Part shown: positions 16,830-27,318 of the stretch, piece after piece
Numbering within the stretch: position 1 is the first letter of the stretch
How the letters are laid out: every line of letters begins with the position of its first letter
From: Nitrososphaeraceae archaeon
GTDB lineage: Archaea > Thermoproteota > Nitrososphaeria > Nitrososphaerales > Nitrososphaeraceae
NCBI GenBank assembly: GCA_025449515.1
Contig: JANWJI010000052.1
Span: 1 to 32,611 of the forward strand
DNA: 32,611 bases
Reading direction: 5' to 3'
Notes under the pieces: generated by a model
The model's database searches: none
The model's input: the letters and a program-made list of their open reading frames with translations, nothing else
What the model was told of the DNA's origin: nothing
Made by a program: the position numbers and the translations under genes

Positions 16830-17480
16830 ATGGTCTGGCTTCGACGCACAACGCACTATCTATTCATAATAGTAGTTGCTGTAAATAGCACACTACTGAC
16901 TATTAATGCTGGAGACTATATCTTCTACACTGATTGGGCATGGACGTCATTCGTCGTATTCTCTATCGCTCAATCTACAATGCTTGTGGTGGGGGCAATA
17001 TACTATATGCTGTTTACAGGTGTGCCTGGTACCGCTACTTATTATGCAACCATTATGACGATATATACATGGGTTGCAAAAGGCGCCTGGTTTGCATTAG
17101 GCTACCCATACGACTTCGTTACAGTACCTGTCTGGATACCTTCGGCAATGTTATTAGACTTGACTTATTGGGCGACTAGAAGGAATAAACATGCTGCTAT
17201 AATAATTGGCGGAACATTAGTAGGTCTATCTCTTCCAATGTTCAATATGATCAACCTTTTATTGATAAGGGATCCATTGGAAATAGCCTTCAAGTATCCA
17301 CGTCCGACATTACCACCATACATGACTCCCATTGAACCTCAGGTAGGTAAGTTTTACAACAGTCCTGTAGCCTTAGGAGCAGGCGCGGGAGCAGTGCTAT
17401 CAGTACCAATTGCAGCTTTGGGTGCTAAACTTAACACGTGGACATATAGATGGATGGCTGCGTGGAGTAAGTGGGACTAA
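16830..17480 (+). CDS. amoA: Ammonia monooxygenase subunit A
   Basis: 216 aa, exactly the length of group I.1b archaeal AmoA. It is an integral-membrane subunit of the copper ammonia monooxygenase in the cytoplasmic membrane. Recognised directly from its hallmark stretches: MVWLRRTTHYLF, NAGDYIFYTDWAWTSFVVFS, GVPGTATYYATIMTIYTW, AKGAWFALGYPYDF, PRPTLPPYMTPIEPQVGKF and the C-terminal TWTYRWMAAWSKWD. About six membrane helices are predicted. The ATG is fixed by the TATA box 28 nt upstream. A run of T follows the stop and probably ends the transcript. amoC is not next to it and not elsewhere in the window. Confidence 0.98.
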   Translation: MVWLRRTTHYLFIIVVAVNSTLLTINAGDYIFYTDWAWTSFVVFSIAQSTMLVVGAIYYMLFTGVPGTATYYATIMTIYTWVAKGAWFALGYPYDFVTVPVWIPSAMLLDLTYWATRRNKHAAIIIGGTLVGLSLPMFNMINLLLIRDPLEIAFKYPRPTLPPYMTPIEPQVGKFYNSPVALGAGAGAVLSVPIAALGAKLNTWTYRWMAAWSKWD

Positions 17481-17494
17481 GTCTTCCAACCTAA

Positions 17495-17513
17495 TTTTCT
17501 TTTTTTTGTTTTT
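17495..17513 (+). terminator. Poly-T terminator of amoA
   Basis: TTTTCTTTTTTTTGTTTTT begins 14 nt after the amoA stop; a strong T-run of the kind that stops archaeal RNA polymerase. Confidence 0.7.
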
Positions 17514-17759
17514 GAAGAACTTTTATTCAGAACTATAACTTGTAATAAATTCGAGCGTTGTACTTTGTATCTGTAGTAACAAGTACACGACGATGTAAAT
17601 CAGAATAAGTACTGGTCAATCACAACTTACCACCGAAGGCTGCGGCTAAGCTCTAAATCTTAACTCTATTTCAAACTCATGATTCAACTGTAATTACGCC
17701 GTATCAAACCATATCCTATATAAATTCACAGTGCATATAATGAGCTCTTCACTTAACAA
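17514..17759. other. Intergenic stretch between amoA and IS remnant
   Basis: No gene recognised. Confidence 0.4.
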
Positions 17760-18379
17760 TCTTTTCCATAATCTCTCTATTGTGCATATCTACAAATAAG
17801 CTCAACCAATTCATGACATGCTGTAGCTTACAATCATTGTCTTTCATACAAGGGAAATAATCATCAAAAAATTCGGTTCTATCTTTATGTACTGAATCGT
17901 TCTTTCAATGAAGCTTTTTTCAATCGAGGAATGATTATGATGTTGAATGTTTAGAAATCTACATGCTTGTGGATATCATGTACCACCATCGGTTGAAATA
18001 TTGTGTTTTCCATATTTTCTAATCAGTGATTTTATAAACTGTTCAGCCACAAGCATATTTCTTTCAATGGCGATACGTACACAAGATTGTTCTATCGGTT
18101 GGCTCAATAGCAACCCATAACTATACATAGTCACTGCCTACTTTAATCAACGTTTCATCTATGATAAATTCAGATAGTTTGTATCTCTTTTGTTTGCAAT
18201 ATCTTCTTTGGCTTGTAGCGCTGCATCCAGTTCCAAATGCAATCATCGTTTCTCTTGATAAATCGAGAAAGCCTTTGTGATGTTCTTCGAAGTGATAAAC
18301 CTGAAAGGTATAGCTGTAATGCATAATAAACATACTTTGAAGAGGTCCTACTTCTTTCTTTGGATGTGGACATTATCAA
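17760..18379 (-). pseudogene. Decayed IS6-family-like transposase
   Basis: Read on the minus strand with frame changes, nearly a whole DDE transposase can be followed. An N-terminal helix-turn-helix-like part has ALQLYLSGLSLRRTSQRL. After a frameshift comes EFIIDETLIKVGSDYV (first catalytic Asp), then a TAG and LWVAIEPTDR. Further on is DGGT-stop-YPQACRFL (second Asp, with the usual Trp now TGA). SSIEKSFIERTIQYIK gives the catalytic Glu, and after another frameshift DRTEFFDDYFPC and NWLSLFVDMHNREI. The order D-D-E with these motifs is that of IS6/IS240-type elements. The two track ORFs at 18121-18379 are fragments of it. At least two frameshifts and several stops make it inactive. Confidence 0.8.
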
Positions 18380-18488
18380 AATGTGGGAGGTATTTAGCTA
18401 TAGGTCTATCCGTTAACTGAACAGCGCCATATAATGACCAGATCAATAAATATACTGAATTCTCCTAGATCGAGAAAGGGAGCATCTT

Positions 18489-21408
<2,920 letters not shown>

Positions 21409-21463
21409 TCATATAAATTTGAATTTTTCTTGCTTTTAATGCTTTAGTATTCGAGAATTCAAT

Positions 21464-21610
21464 TTATCCTCCTCCAGTAACGGCATCATACAAACAGCAT
21501 TCACAGTTGTCAAGTTCTCCGCAGTATGGGCAGGCGCACATACAAGCTTCCATCGAGTTTCCACAATATTCGCACAACGTCCCGTCGCTACTAGATGTAC
21601 TTTCACTCAT
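21464..21610 (-). CDS. Cys-rich microprotein (48 aa)
   Basis: Not in the ORF track. From ATG 21610 to TAA 21464 it reads a Ser-rich start and then CEYCGNSMEACMCACPYCGE followed by CECC and a GGG end. Nine Cys in 48 residues (13, 16, 23, 25, 27, 30, 36, 38, 39) suggest one or two zinc sites. A TATA element (CTATATTAG, 21645-21653) lies about 39 nt upstream. Downstream it runs toward the OFOR operon on the same strand, 55 nt before the alpha start, and is independent of it. Function is unknown. Confidence 0.68.
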   Translation of the reverse strand: MSESTSSSDGTLCEYCGNSMEACMCACPYCGELDNCECCLYDAVTGGG

Positions 21611-21742
21611 ATGGCTTCAATCCTACTATGTTGTGCAGCTACTGCTAATATAGTTTACAAGAACAGTGTAATACCGAGTTCTATCCATCAACTTCGTGAT
21701 CTTTTTTGCAGCTTCGATTTACTTAACCTGCCGGCCTGAAAG

Positions 21743-21751
21743 ATTAATATC
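21743..21751 (+). promoter_or_regulatory. TATA box of pdxS
   Basis: ATTAATATC, centred about 33 nt before the ATG at 21780; too close to the upstream GTG at 21759 for that to be used. Confidence 0.5.
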
Positions 21752-21779
21752 TATATGAGTGTTCTATGAATTCATTCTT

Positions 21780-22736
21780 ATGGTAATATCTGTTGCCCAG
21801 CAGGAAACAAGGGGGACAAAATCTGAGGAGATTGAAAAGTTAACAATCACTCGAGGTACCACACTCGTCAAGCGCGGTTTTGCACGAATGCAAAAACATG
21901 GTGTCGTTATGGACATAACTAATGCTGAACAGGCCCGGATAGCTGAAGATGCCGGTGCGGTAGCCGTTATGGTTTTGGACAAGTTACCATATGACGTACG
22001 AAAAATTGGCGGAGTTGCGAGAACTGCGAGTGTTAATGTGATCCGGGAGATAATTGATAATGTCACTATCCCAATCATGGCAAAATGCAGAATTGGCCAC
22101 GTTTCCGAGGCTCAGCTTCTCCAAGGGATTGGTGTCGATATGATAGATGAGAGTGAGGTACTGACACCAGCAGATGAACAACGACATATATGGAAATGGG
22201 ATTTCACGACGCCCTTCGTTAACGGTGCAAAGAATCTCGGCGAAGCTTTACGAAGGATCGAGGAAGGATGTGCGATGATTAGGACCAAAGGTGAACCTGG
22301 AACAGGCAATGTTGCAGAAGCGGTCTCACACATAAAGTTAGTTAACTATGAAATTCGCAAGATCCGATCCCTACATGGAGATAAGCAAGAATTAATTAAT
22401 ATAGCAAGGGAAATGAGAGCCTCATTTTCTCTAGTAGAAGAGATTTCTCGTCTGGGTAGATTGCCTGTTGTTAATTTCGCTGCAGGTGGTATCTCAACGC
22501 CTGCAGATGCGGCTTTTCTTATGAATTTAGGTTGCGATGGAGTGTTTGTCGGATCTGGAATTTTTAAAGCCAACGATGCAGCTCAAAGGGCAAGAGCTAT
22601 CGTACTCGCTACTACGCACTTTGACAATCCTGAGATAGTTGCGGAGGCACAAAGTATGATTGATGAAAACAAATCAATGCTTGGGCTTGATACAAAAAAT
22701 CTTGATCTGAGGATGCAAGAAAGAGGACCAATTTGA
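21780..22736 (+). CDS. pdxS: Pyridoxal 5'-phosphate synthase subunit PdxS
   Basis: 318 aa from the ATG at 21780. The track begins at a GTG seven codons earlier, which the TATA position disfavours. PdxS condenses ribose 5-phosphate, glyceraldehyde 3-phosphate and ammonia into PLP on a (beta/alpha)8 barrel that assembles as a dodecamer. Visible catalytic parts are [18 protein letters not shown] (Asp ~45), [10 protein letters not shown] (Schiff-base Lys ~102) and [17 protein letters not shown] (second Lys ~170 and phosphate loop). [13 protein letters not shown] and GSGIFK complete the second phosphate site. It overlaps pdxT by 4 nt, forming a two-gene operon. Confidence 0.96.
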   Translation: MVISVAQQETRGTKSEEIEKLTITRGTTLVKRGFARMQKHGVVMDITNAEQARIAEDAGAVAVMVLDKLPYDVRKIGGVARTASVNVIREIIDNVTIPIMAKCRIGHVSEAQLLQGIGVDMIDESEVLTPADEQRHIWKWDFTTPFVNGAKNLGEALRRIEEGCAMIRTKGEPGTGNVAEAVSHIKLVNYEIRKIRSLHGDKQELINIAREMRASFSLVEEISRLGRLPVVNFAAGGISTPADAAFLMNLGCDGVFVGSGIFKANDAAQRARAIVLATTHFDNPEIVAEAQSMIDENKSMLGLDTKNLDLRMQERGPI

Positions 22737-23350
22737 GGAATTCTGTTAATATTGGAGTTCTAGGTATACAGGGTGACATCGAAGAGAATATTTCCTGTAC
22801 CAAATTTGCCATGAAGAGAGCTAGACGACGTGGAGAAATCAAAGTAGTTCGCTACTCTGAAGACATTGAAAATCTAGACGGCTTGATCATTCCAGGCGGC
22901 GAAAGTACTGTGATGAGTTCACTTATTTCAGTCCAAGAAAAAGTCTTTCAATCTATCAAGAGACGCATCTCAGAAGGTATGTCCGTAATGGGTATATGCG
23001 CAGGCATGATATTACTTTCTAGAAAGGCTAACGACAGAGTTATAGGTAAGACAAAGCAAAATTTTTTATCTGCCTTGGACATTGCTGTAGAAAGGAATGC
23101 ATTTGGTAGACAAAATGATTCGTTCGAAACCTATTTGAACGTGCCCCTAATTGGTAAAGGTAAAATTAAGGCCATTTTCATAAGAGCTCCAATAGTGACT
23201 GAGATAGGCATCGGAGTGGACGTCATAGCGAAGTTTAATGAGAAGATCGTTGCTGTGAAGCAGAACAATATTGTTGCCACTTCTTTTCATCCAGAATTGG
23301 TCGATGATAGGTTCCACACATTGTTTATAAAAGGTATATCAAAGATTTAG
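22733..23350 (+). CDS. pdxT: Pyridoxal 5'-phosphate synthase glutaminase subunit PdxT
   Basis: 205 aa class I glutamine amidotransferase that releases ammonia from glutamine and channels it to Pdx[11 protein letters not shown] is the substrate/oxyanion loop, GICAGMILL carries the nucleophile Cys89, and SFHPELVDD carries His186 and Glu188 of the triad. The start is TTG at 22733 inside the pdxS stop region (TTGA overlap), so translation is likely coupled. No other in-frame start precedes the conserved GVLGIQGD beginning. Confidence 0.95.
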   Translation: MRNSVNIGVLGIQGDIEENISCTKFAMKRARRRGEIKVVRYSEDIENLDGLIIPGGESTVMSSLISVQEKVFQSIKRRISEGMSVMGICAGMILLSRKANDRVIGKTKQNFLSALDIAVERNAFGRQNDSFETYLNVPLIGKGKIKAIFIRAPIVTEIGIGVDVIAKFNEKIVAVKQNNIVATSFHPELVDDRFHTLFIKGISKI

Positions 23351-23431
23351 AATTTATGATCCGATATTTGATGATCAACTGAGATGTGCGGGGGGTGGGA
23401 TTCGAACCCACGAACCGCTAAAGGACGGGAT

Positions 23432-23448
23432 AACCCATTTCTTAAGAT
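23432..23448 (-). other. tRNA-Leu intron at 37/38 (17 nt)
   Basis: Interrupts the anticodon loop after G37; cutting it out rejoins CGGGA-CTTAAGA-TCCCG. This is the canonical archaeal position, expected to be cut by the splicing endonuclease at a bulge-helix-bulge. Confidence 0.75.
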
Positions 23449-23460
23449 CTTAAGTCCCGC

Positions 23461-23479
23461 GTCTCCAATTCATAAAGTC
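23461..23479 (-). other. tRNA-Leu second intron, D-stem/anticodon-stem junction (19 nt)
   Basis: GACTTTATGAATTGGAGAC on the minus strand sits between D-stem TAT and G26-CGGGA. Without it the D stem (GTA/TAT) and anticodon stem join by the one base expected. Exact borders may shift by a base. Confidence 0.65.
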
Positions 23480-23507
23480 ATATTTGGCCGGGCTCTACAA
23501 CCCCCGC

Positions 23508-23800
23508 ATCGTATCCGAATTATTTAGAACTACGTAATTAAAACCTTGAGTTTTTCACCGTTGTGCAGGATATTGTGGAAACTAATAATAAGAAAGCATG
23601 ATTTAATATGTTTTCCGAATATCTGAGGCCGATAGTAACAACGTCAATTAGCTTATCTAGCTATTGAAAGGGTTGGGTTGCTCAGGTGCTCAAAACTAAC
23701 TCTAAAATATGATACAGGAGATGGATCGCAATCTCACATACCTGAACCTTTAGAGGATAACAACATTAATGAAACCCTGCTGTCATGTAGAATTCTTGTT
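23508..23800. other. Spacer between the two tRNA genes
   Basis: No gene is seen. It holds the promoters of the two divergent tRNA genes, not individually identified. Confidence 0.4.
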
Positions 23801-23874
23801 GCCTTGGTAGCTCAGCCTGGTAGAGCGTTGCCTTGGTAAGGCAAAGGTCCCGGGTCCAAATCCCGGCCAAGGCT
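23801..23874 (+). tRNA. tRNA-Thr(GGU)
   Basis: 74 nt without CCA. Acceptor GCCTTGG/CCAAGGC with discriminator T. D arm GCTC-AGCCTGGTA-GAGC, anticodon stem TTGCC/GGCAA with loop TTGGTAA giving anticodon GGU (Thr), variable loop AGGTC, T stem CCGGG/CCCGG with loop TCCAAAT. The T loop has C at position 55, where U (pseudouridine) is usual. There is no intron. Confidence 0.92.
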
Positions 23875-24210
23875 CTCTTATATTTGGCTTAGGGAGTAAT
23901 TCTTGCTTTATTCGAATTTTCAACGATCTGAAGATTAGTACCAAGATGGAGTGTCTCCAACCCTCACTTTTATTAGCAGAAGAAATAAAACCATTTTTTA
24001 TAGATAGAGGTAATTCTAATTCTTGAAATGTCTGCACCTTCCTTTTGATATCGCTGCTTAATCTATATTCGTATACTTTTGGTACATATTCATCTTGCAT
24101 TCATTCAATTTCTATCTTGGATAATAATGTTGGATTGAAGCTACTGTTTCAGGGCATACCGTATTATAGTTTTAGTTATTTTTAGCTATTACTGAATTCC
24201 TTTTTCAAGG
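23875..24210. other. Stretch between tRNA-Thr and its inverted partial copy
   Basis: A minus-strand frame (24100 down to 23783) runs antisense into the tRNA gene; its tRNA-antisense end is certainly not protein, and the first ~70 codons are unconvincing. Nothing else is recognised. Confidence 0.4.
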
Positions 24211-24240
24211 TAACGCTCGACCAGGCTGAGCTACCAAGGT
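24211..24240 (-). repeat. Inverted partial copy of the tRNA-Thr 5' half
   Basis: The minus strand reads ACCTTGGTAGCTCAGCCTGG then TCGAGCGTTA, matching the first 30 bases of the tRNA-Thr gene at 23801 with three mismatches. It holds the acceptor 5' strand and D arm only, so it is not a functional tRNA. It may be a relic of an integration or duplication event. Confidence 0.75.
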
Positions 24241-24309
24241 AAACTAACAAGGTGACCAAATAATACAGCTAGATTCTTTATCTAACTTACGAAAGTCCTT
24301 CAGCCCGCT

Positions 24310-24774
24310 ATGAGAAATATGAATGAATTTAACATATCTGTTGGAAATAACCATGTATACGAGATATTATATTTTGGCGTAAATCTCATAATCATGTTTG
24401 ATTATAGACTTGTCTTTGAAATAGTAAAGAATTCGGATAAAGAAATATAAGTTTTAATTGTTGGTAGAAAAGAGGTTCCGGCATGGAAAGAAAATGATGA
24501 CAGTAATAACAATAGAAATTCTTAAATTAACTTATACTAGAGTAAGAGTGGACTAATAATTAATGGTATCTTTAAGCCTATCGTAAGCGATACATATGCA
24601 TTTGTACTAAGCAATCGACGGTCTTCTATTGGCCATGAAGCGAATACAGTTAAGGTTAATTTGATTAATAACTGGCAATGGGAGATAACGGAGGTCCAAC
24701 TGGAGGATCGCCCAAAAGAAGAAGAGTGTGCTACTGTTTTCTTTATGCCAAACATAATTCTCTTGTCTGCTTAA
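24310..24774 (+). pseudogene. Possible decayed protein-coding frame, unknown family
   Basis: One frame stays protein-like for ~155 codons but contains three in-frame stops (TAA at 24448, TAA near 24523, TAG at 24538). It reads MRNMNEFNISVGNNHVYEIL at the start, VLIVGRKEVPAWKEND after the first stop, and YAFVLSNRRSSIGHEANTV then a Trp-rich stretch and QLEDRPKEEECATVFF after the last. The constant frame suggests point-mutation decay or chance. No family is recognised. The track's 24537-24755 minus ORF is its shadow. Confidence 0.35.
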
Positions 24775-24777
24775 GCA

Positions 24778-25030
24778 AATAAAACAGATTTATTAATTTC
24801 GTCATTATCTTTTCTAAATCTTTATGATAGCTATAACATATAGAAATACCATATCTAGATTCTATAGCTCTTTACATGTCAATGCTTGTTCTACTGTGAA
24901 TACACTATTTCCTTTACAGATATCATTGAATGTCTTAGCATGATGGACTTCTAGTCTTATCTTTCATACTAGAACGACAAATCTGAAATCTAAAGTTATC
25001 ATGAATTAAGCGCCTAAGATAAAACAAGGA
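24778..25030 (-). pseudogene. Decayed HNH endonuclease, C-terminal part
   Basis: Minus-strand fragments in three frames line up as an HNH nuclease end. RRLIHDNFRFQICRSSMKDK is the zinc-knuckle region with one Cys of the CxxC pair lost. After a frameshift comes LEVHHAKTFNDICKGN (the HH of the active site), then TVEQALTCKEL-stop, and after another shift YGISICYSYHKDLEKI (the C-x-x-x-H end). At least two frameshifts and one stop. HNH nucleases of this kind are often homing or mobile-element proteins, which fits the adjacent tRNA fragment. Confidence 0.65.
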
Positions 25031-25504
25031 AGAATAACAAGGCCAGAGGTTGTTCAGGATCACACTCTCTTCTTAACCGAAAATCAATTGTAATAATTAT
25101 GTAGATTAATGATTCGACGAAATAGTTAAAGTAGACCTTTGCTTTAGATAGACACGGGACGTGTTCTAATTTTTGTTTTCATTTCCATGTACCAGTTCAA
25201 ATTAATACAAAATCATCGACCGAAAGTTGACAGCTCCTATCTACGTTATGCCCCAAAAACTGCCGTCCTTAGAAATTCATCACGGTACTTTAAGACATAA
25301 GGTTCTTAGCTCAGTATCTTTGTAAATATCATGTAAGGCCAGAATAAGCGAATGGAAATATATTCTATAGTTTCTAAAATTGGTATTCAGATAAGACATT
25401 TTCTTTGTACTTTATAATTTAGAGGGTGCGAGGCTAACTTTCGGGTACAGAACTTGGCACATTATGAACTAGGACTCGTTCCAATTCTTTGCGCCAGGCT
25501 CCAT
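25031..25504. other. Intergenic stretch, nothing recognised
   Basis: A+T-rich with stops in all frames; it may include upstream remnants of the HNH gene, but none can be read with confidence. Confidence 0.4.
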
Positions 25505-25966
25505 TTACGTGTGGTCTTTATTGGCATCTTTCAGAGACTCTATTATTCTTGCATTAACCTCATCGATGTCTAAATTGTCCTTAAGGTAGCCTACGAAATC
25601 GTTAGGACTTATTATACCTACAGGTTTGCTTGTATCATTACCTTGTATTACAAGCAAGTGTCTGACATTATTTTGCAACATTATATCGGCAGCTACATCT
25701 ATTTCTGAGTCCGCATCGATAGTTACTAAGGCAGAAGACATTATGTGTTGAACAATTGTATGTTTACTGCTGGCGTCATGGACGCATACTCTCCAAACCA
25801 AATCTCGTTCAGTTACAATTCCGATTGCTATGCCGGTCTCATCGGTTACTACTAACGAACTAATTTTTTTATCACTCATCCTCTTTGCAGCGTCCTGTGC
25901 GGTAGCAGATGACTTAATGGTTTCTAGTTTTCGGGTCATCAGTTCTGCGATCAAAGTTGTCGCCAT
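25505..25966 (-). CDS. CBS-domain pair protein
   Basis: 153 aa made almost wholly of two CBS motifs (about 7-60 and 72-132), forming one Bateman module. LIAELMTRKLETIKSSATAQ and ISSLVVTDETGIAIGIVTERDL mark the first repeat, and VQHIMSSALVTIDADSEID and VRHLLVIQGNDTSKPVGIIS the second. Such stand-alone pairs bind adenine nucleotides (AMP, ATP, SAM or NAD) and act as cytoplasmic regulators of unknown partners. No effector domain or operon partner is visible. The ATG at 25966 is supported by a TATA box 30 nt upstream. Confidence 0.9.
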   Translation of the reverse strand: MATTLIAELMTRKLETIKSSATAQDAAKRMSDKKISSLVVTDETGIAIGIVTERDLVWRVCVHDASSKHTIVQHIMSSALVTIDADSEIDVAADIMLQNNVRHLLVIQGNDTSKPVGIISPNDFVGYLKDNLDIDEVNARIIESLKDANKDHT

Positions 25967-25991
25967 ACTTCAGAATCAGGAAAGCTGTTGT

Positions 25992-26000
25992 CTATATAAA
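25992..26000 (-). promoter_or_regulatory. TATA box of the CBS protein gene
   Basis: TTTATATAG on the minus strand, centred 30 nt before the ATG. Confidence 0.6.
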
Positions 26001-26719
26001 GATTAGCAATGGGTCCACCCATCGATTTGCTAAGTTGTATGGGCTTATCGAATTAAATGAATTATTTTTAATTAATTAGTTATAACATTTCTCTTTATGG
26101 TACTAAATGGTGTAGCTCATGCAAGTATTGTTGAGTTTGCTAAATCACACGAATTAGATTCCATGTTTCAAAGACATCTAGAATTTCATTCAAAAGTTCG
26201 ACTAAATGTGATGATTCCTTTCTAGATTCCATTCGTTAGTAAACCACCTTTTTCTAAACCACCGACTTAAATATCGGAAATTGGACTAATCAGAGGTAAT
26301 TTCATGATTTTAGCCTAATTACTGATGTAATAACTTTGGAGGCGATGAACTGGGAAAGAGCGATCGAGTAATGACATGATAGAGTTAATCTGAATTCGGT
26401 TGTTTTCAAGGTCTACGTAAGAGGTGGAATAAGCAACTAGCTCCGATAACATATGATTCGTAATACTTTCGTGATTGCTTATACGTATTGGATGCACATT
26501 TCACGTTTAGCAATATATCTTGAATAAGGCAGGGTAATTCGACCTATGGCGGTCCTAGGATTTGTAAAAAAGGTATTTCAAATATTGGTAAATTCAAGTT
26601 ATCAAAGGATCTTAGGGACGCGAAATTAAAGATTTTTGCAATATTTGCAATTCACCTAGGCTTAGACTAAATTAAAGGAACAATATGGGTCCACCTTATA
26701 GCTATTCTTATATTTAAGC
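26001..26719. other. Intergenic stretch with repeated ATGGGTCCACC element
   Basis: ATGGGTCCACC occurs at about 26009-26019 (upstream of the CBS gene) and again at about 26685-26695 (upstream of the zinc-ribbon gene). A 42-codon frame (26097-26225, with GVAHASIVEFAKSHELD) vaguely recalls a universal stress protein fragment but is not convincing. Two TATA-like elements (26694-26702 and 26708-26717) precede the next gene. Confidence 0.4.
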
Positions 26720-26971
26720 ATGAGAGATCATTACAAATTGGTAATACAGGCTTATTGTGTAAAATGTAAATCCAAACGAGACATGAAAGATGACAAGCAA
26801 ATAACGATGAAGAATGGACGACAAGCCATTAGTGGTATCTGTACAACGTGTGGGACTAAAATGTTCAAAATAGGTGGCGGGAGTGCCAAAGTGGCCGCAA
26901 AGGTAAAGACTGCAAGCAAGAAACCAGTAAGAAAGGCTACCAAGACAAAGGCGAAGAGCAAAAGGAAATAG
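26720..26971 (+). CDS. Zinc-ribbon protein with Lys-rich tail (DUF5679-like)
   Basis: 83 aa. The first half is a compact zinc ribbon: AYCVKCKSKRDMKDDKQITM, then KNGRQAISGICTTCGTKMFK. The last ~30 residues are a basic Lys/Ala tail (KKPVRKATKTKAKSKRK), like a histone-type or nucleoid-binding tail, so nucleic-acid binding is likely. The strong TATA element TTATATTTAAG ends only a few bases before the ATG, so a leaderless mRNA would instead start at the TTG at 26738, giving (M)VIQAYCVKC..., a common beginning of this family. A weaker TATA at 26694 could serve the ATG. I keep the ATG but consider the TTG quite possible. Confidence 0.85.
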   Translation: MRDHYKLVIQAYCVKCKSKRDMKDDKQITMKNGRQAISGICTTCGTKMFKIGGGSAKVAAKVKTASKKPVRKATKTKAKSKRK

Positions 26972-27318
26972 CCGCTTTGCATTTTGCCTTTGCTAATTCG
27001 AACACCATTCGTTCATTCTAACCTATTTTTGCATCCTTATCGGTACATGATAAATGCCTTTAAGGATTGCGAAAAGCTTTCCTTATGATAGAGTCGTTTT
27101 TCTCGAGTTTAAATGAGATGTTATTCATGAGCTCGTAGATTATTTGGAGAATATCCTTTAGGAAATTAGTTCGATCTTCCAGGCGTGCAGTCAAGCAAAT
27201 CTCATACTCGACTACTAATTATTATCTAAGATGATTGTCATCTATGTCAGATCAAGCTCGCCAGGGTCTATATCTGCTAACAATGGTACTGATTAACTTC
27301 AAGGAGGATAGAATATAA
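26972..27318. other. Intergenic stretch, nothing recognised
   Basis: No gene or RNA seen; it ends with a strong ribosome-binding-like AAGGAGGA (27301-27308) belonging to the next gene. Confidence 0.4.

Larger units (their letters stand above)
23387..23507 (-). tRNA. tRNA-Leu(UAA) with two probable introns
   Basis: Class II tRNA on the minus strand. The acceptor GCGGGGG pairs with CCCCCGC plus discriminator A; CCA is not encoded. The T arm is GTGGG-TTCGAAT-CCCAC and the variable arm is TCCTTTAGCGGTTC. The anticodon stem CGGGA/TCCCG closes a loop CTTAAGA with anticodon UAA. The gene is 121 nt, which is too long. A 17-nt insert (23432-23448) sits at 37/38, the standard archaeal intron site. A second, 19-nt insert (about 23461-23479) lies between D stem and anticodon stem (around 25/26). 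Removing both leaves 85 nt that fold as normal tRNA-Leu. Intron borders are certain to about one base only. Confidence 0.88.

Noticed and set aside
23783-24100. 105-aa minus-strand ORF over tRNA-Thr
   Set aside because: Its last third is the antisense of the tRNA gene and the first part has no promoter or recognisable family.
24537-24755. 72-aa minus-strand ORF
   Set aside because: It is antisense to the protein-like decayed frame on the plus strand and has Ser/Leu-rich shadow composition.
26097-26225. 42-codon plus-strand frame resembling a universal stress protein fragment
   Set aside because: The similarity is faint, it lacks the ATP-binding part, and no promoter lies at the right distance.
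26315-26497. 60-aa minus-strand ORF
   Set aside because: Composition of random A+T-rich DNA; no start context or motif.
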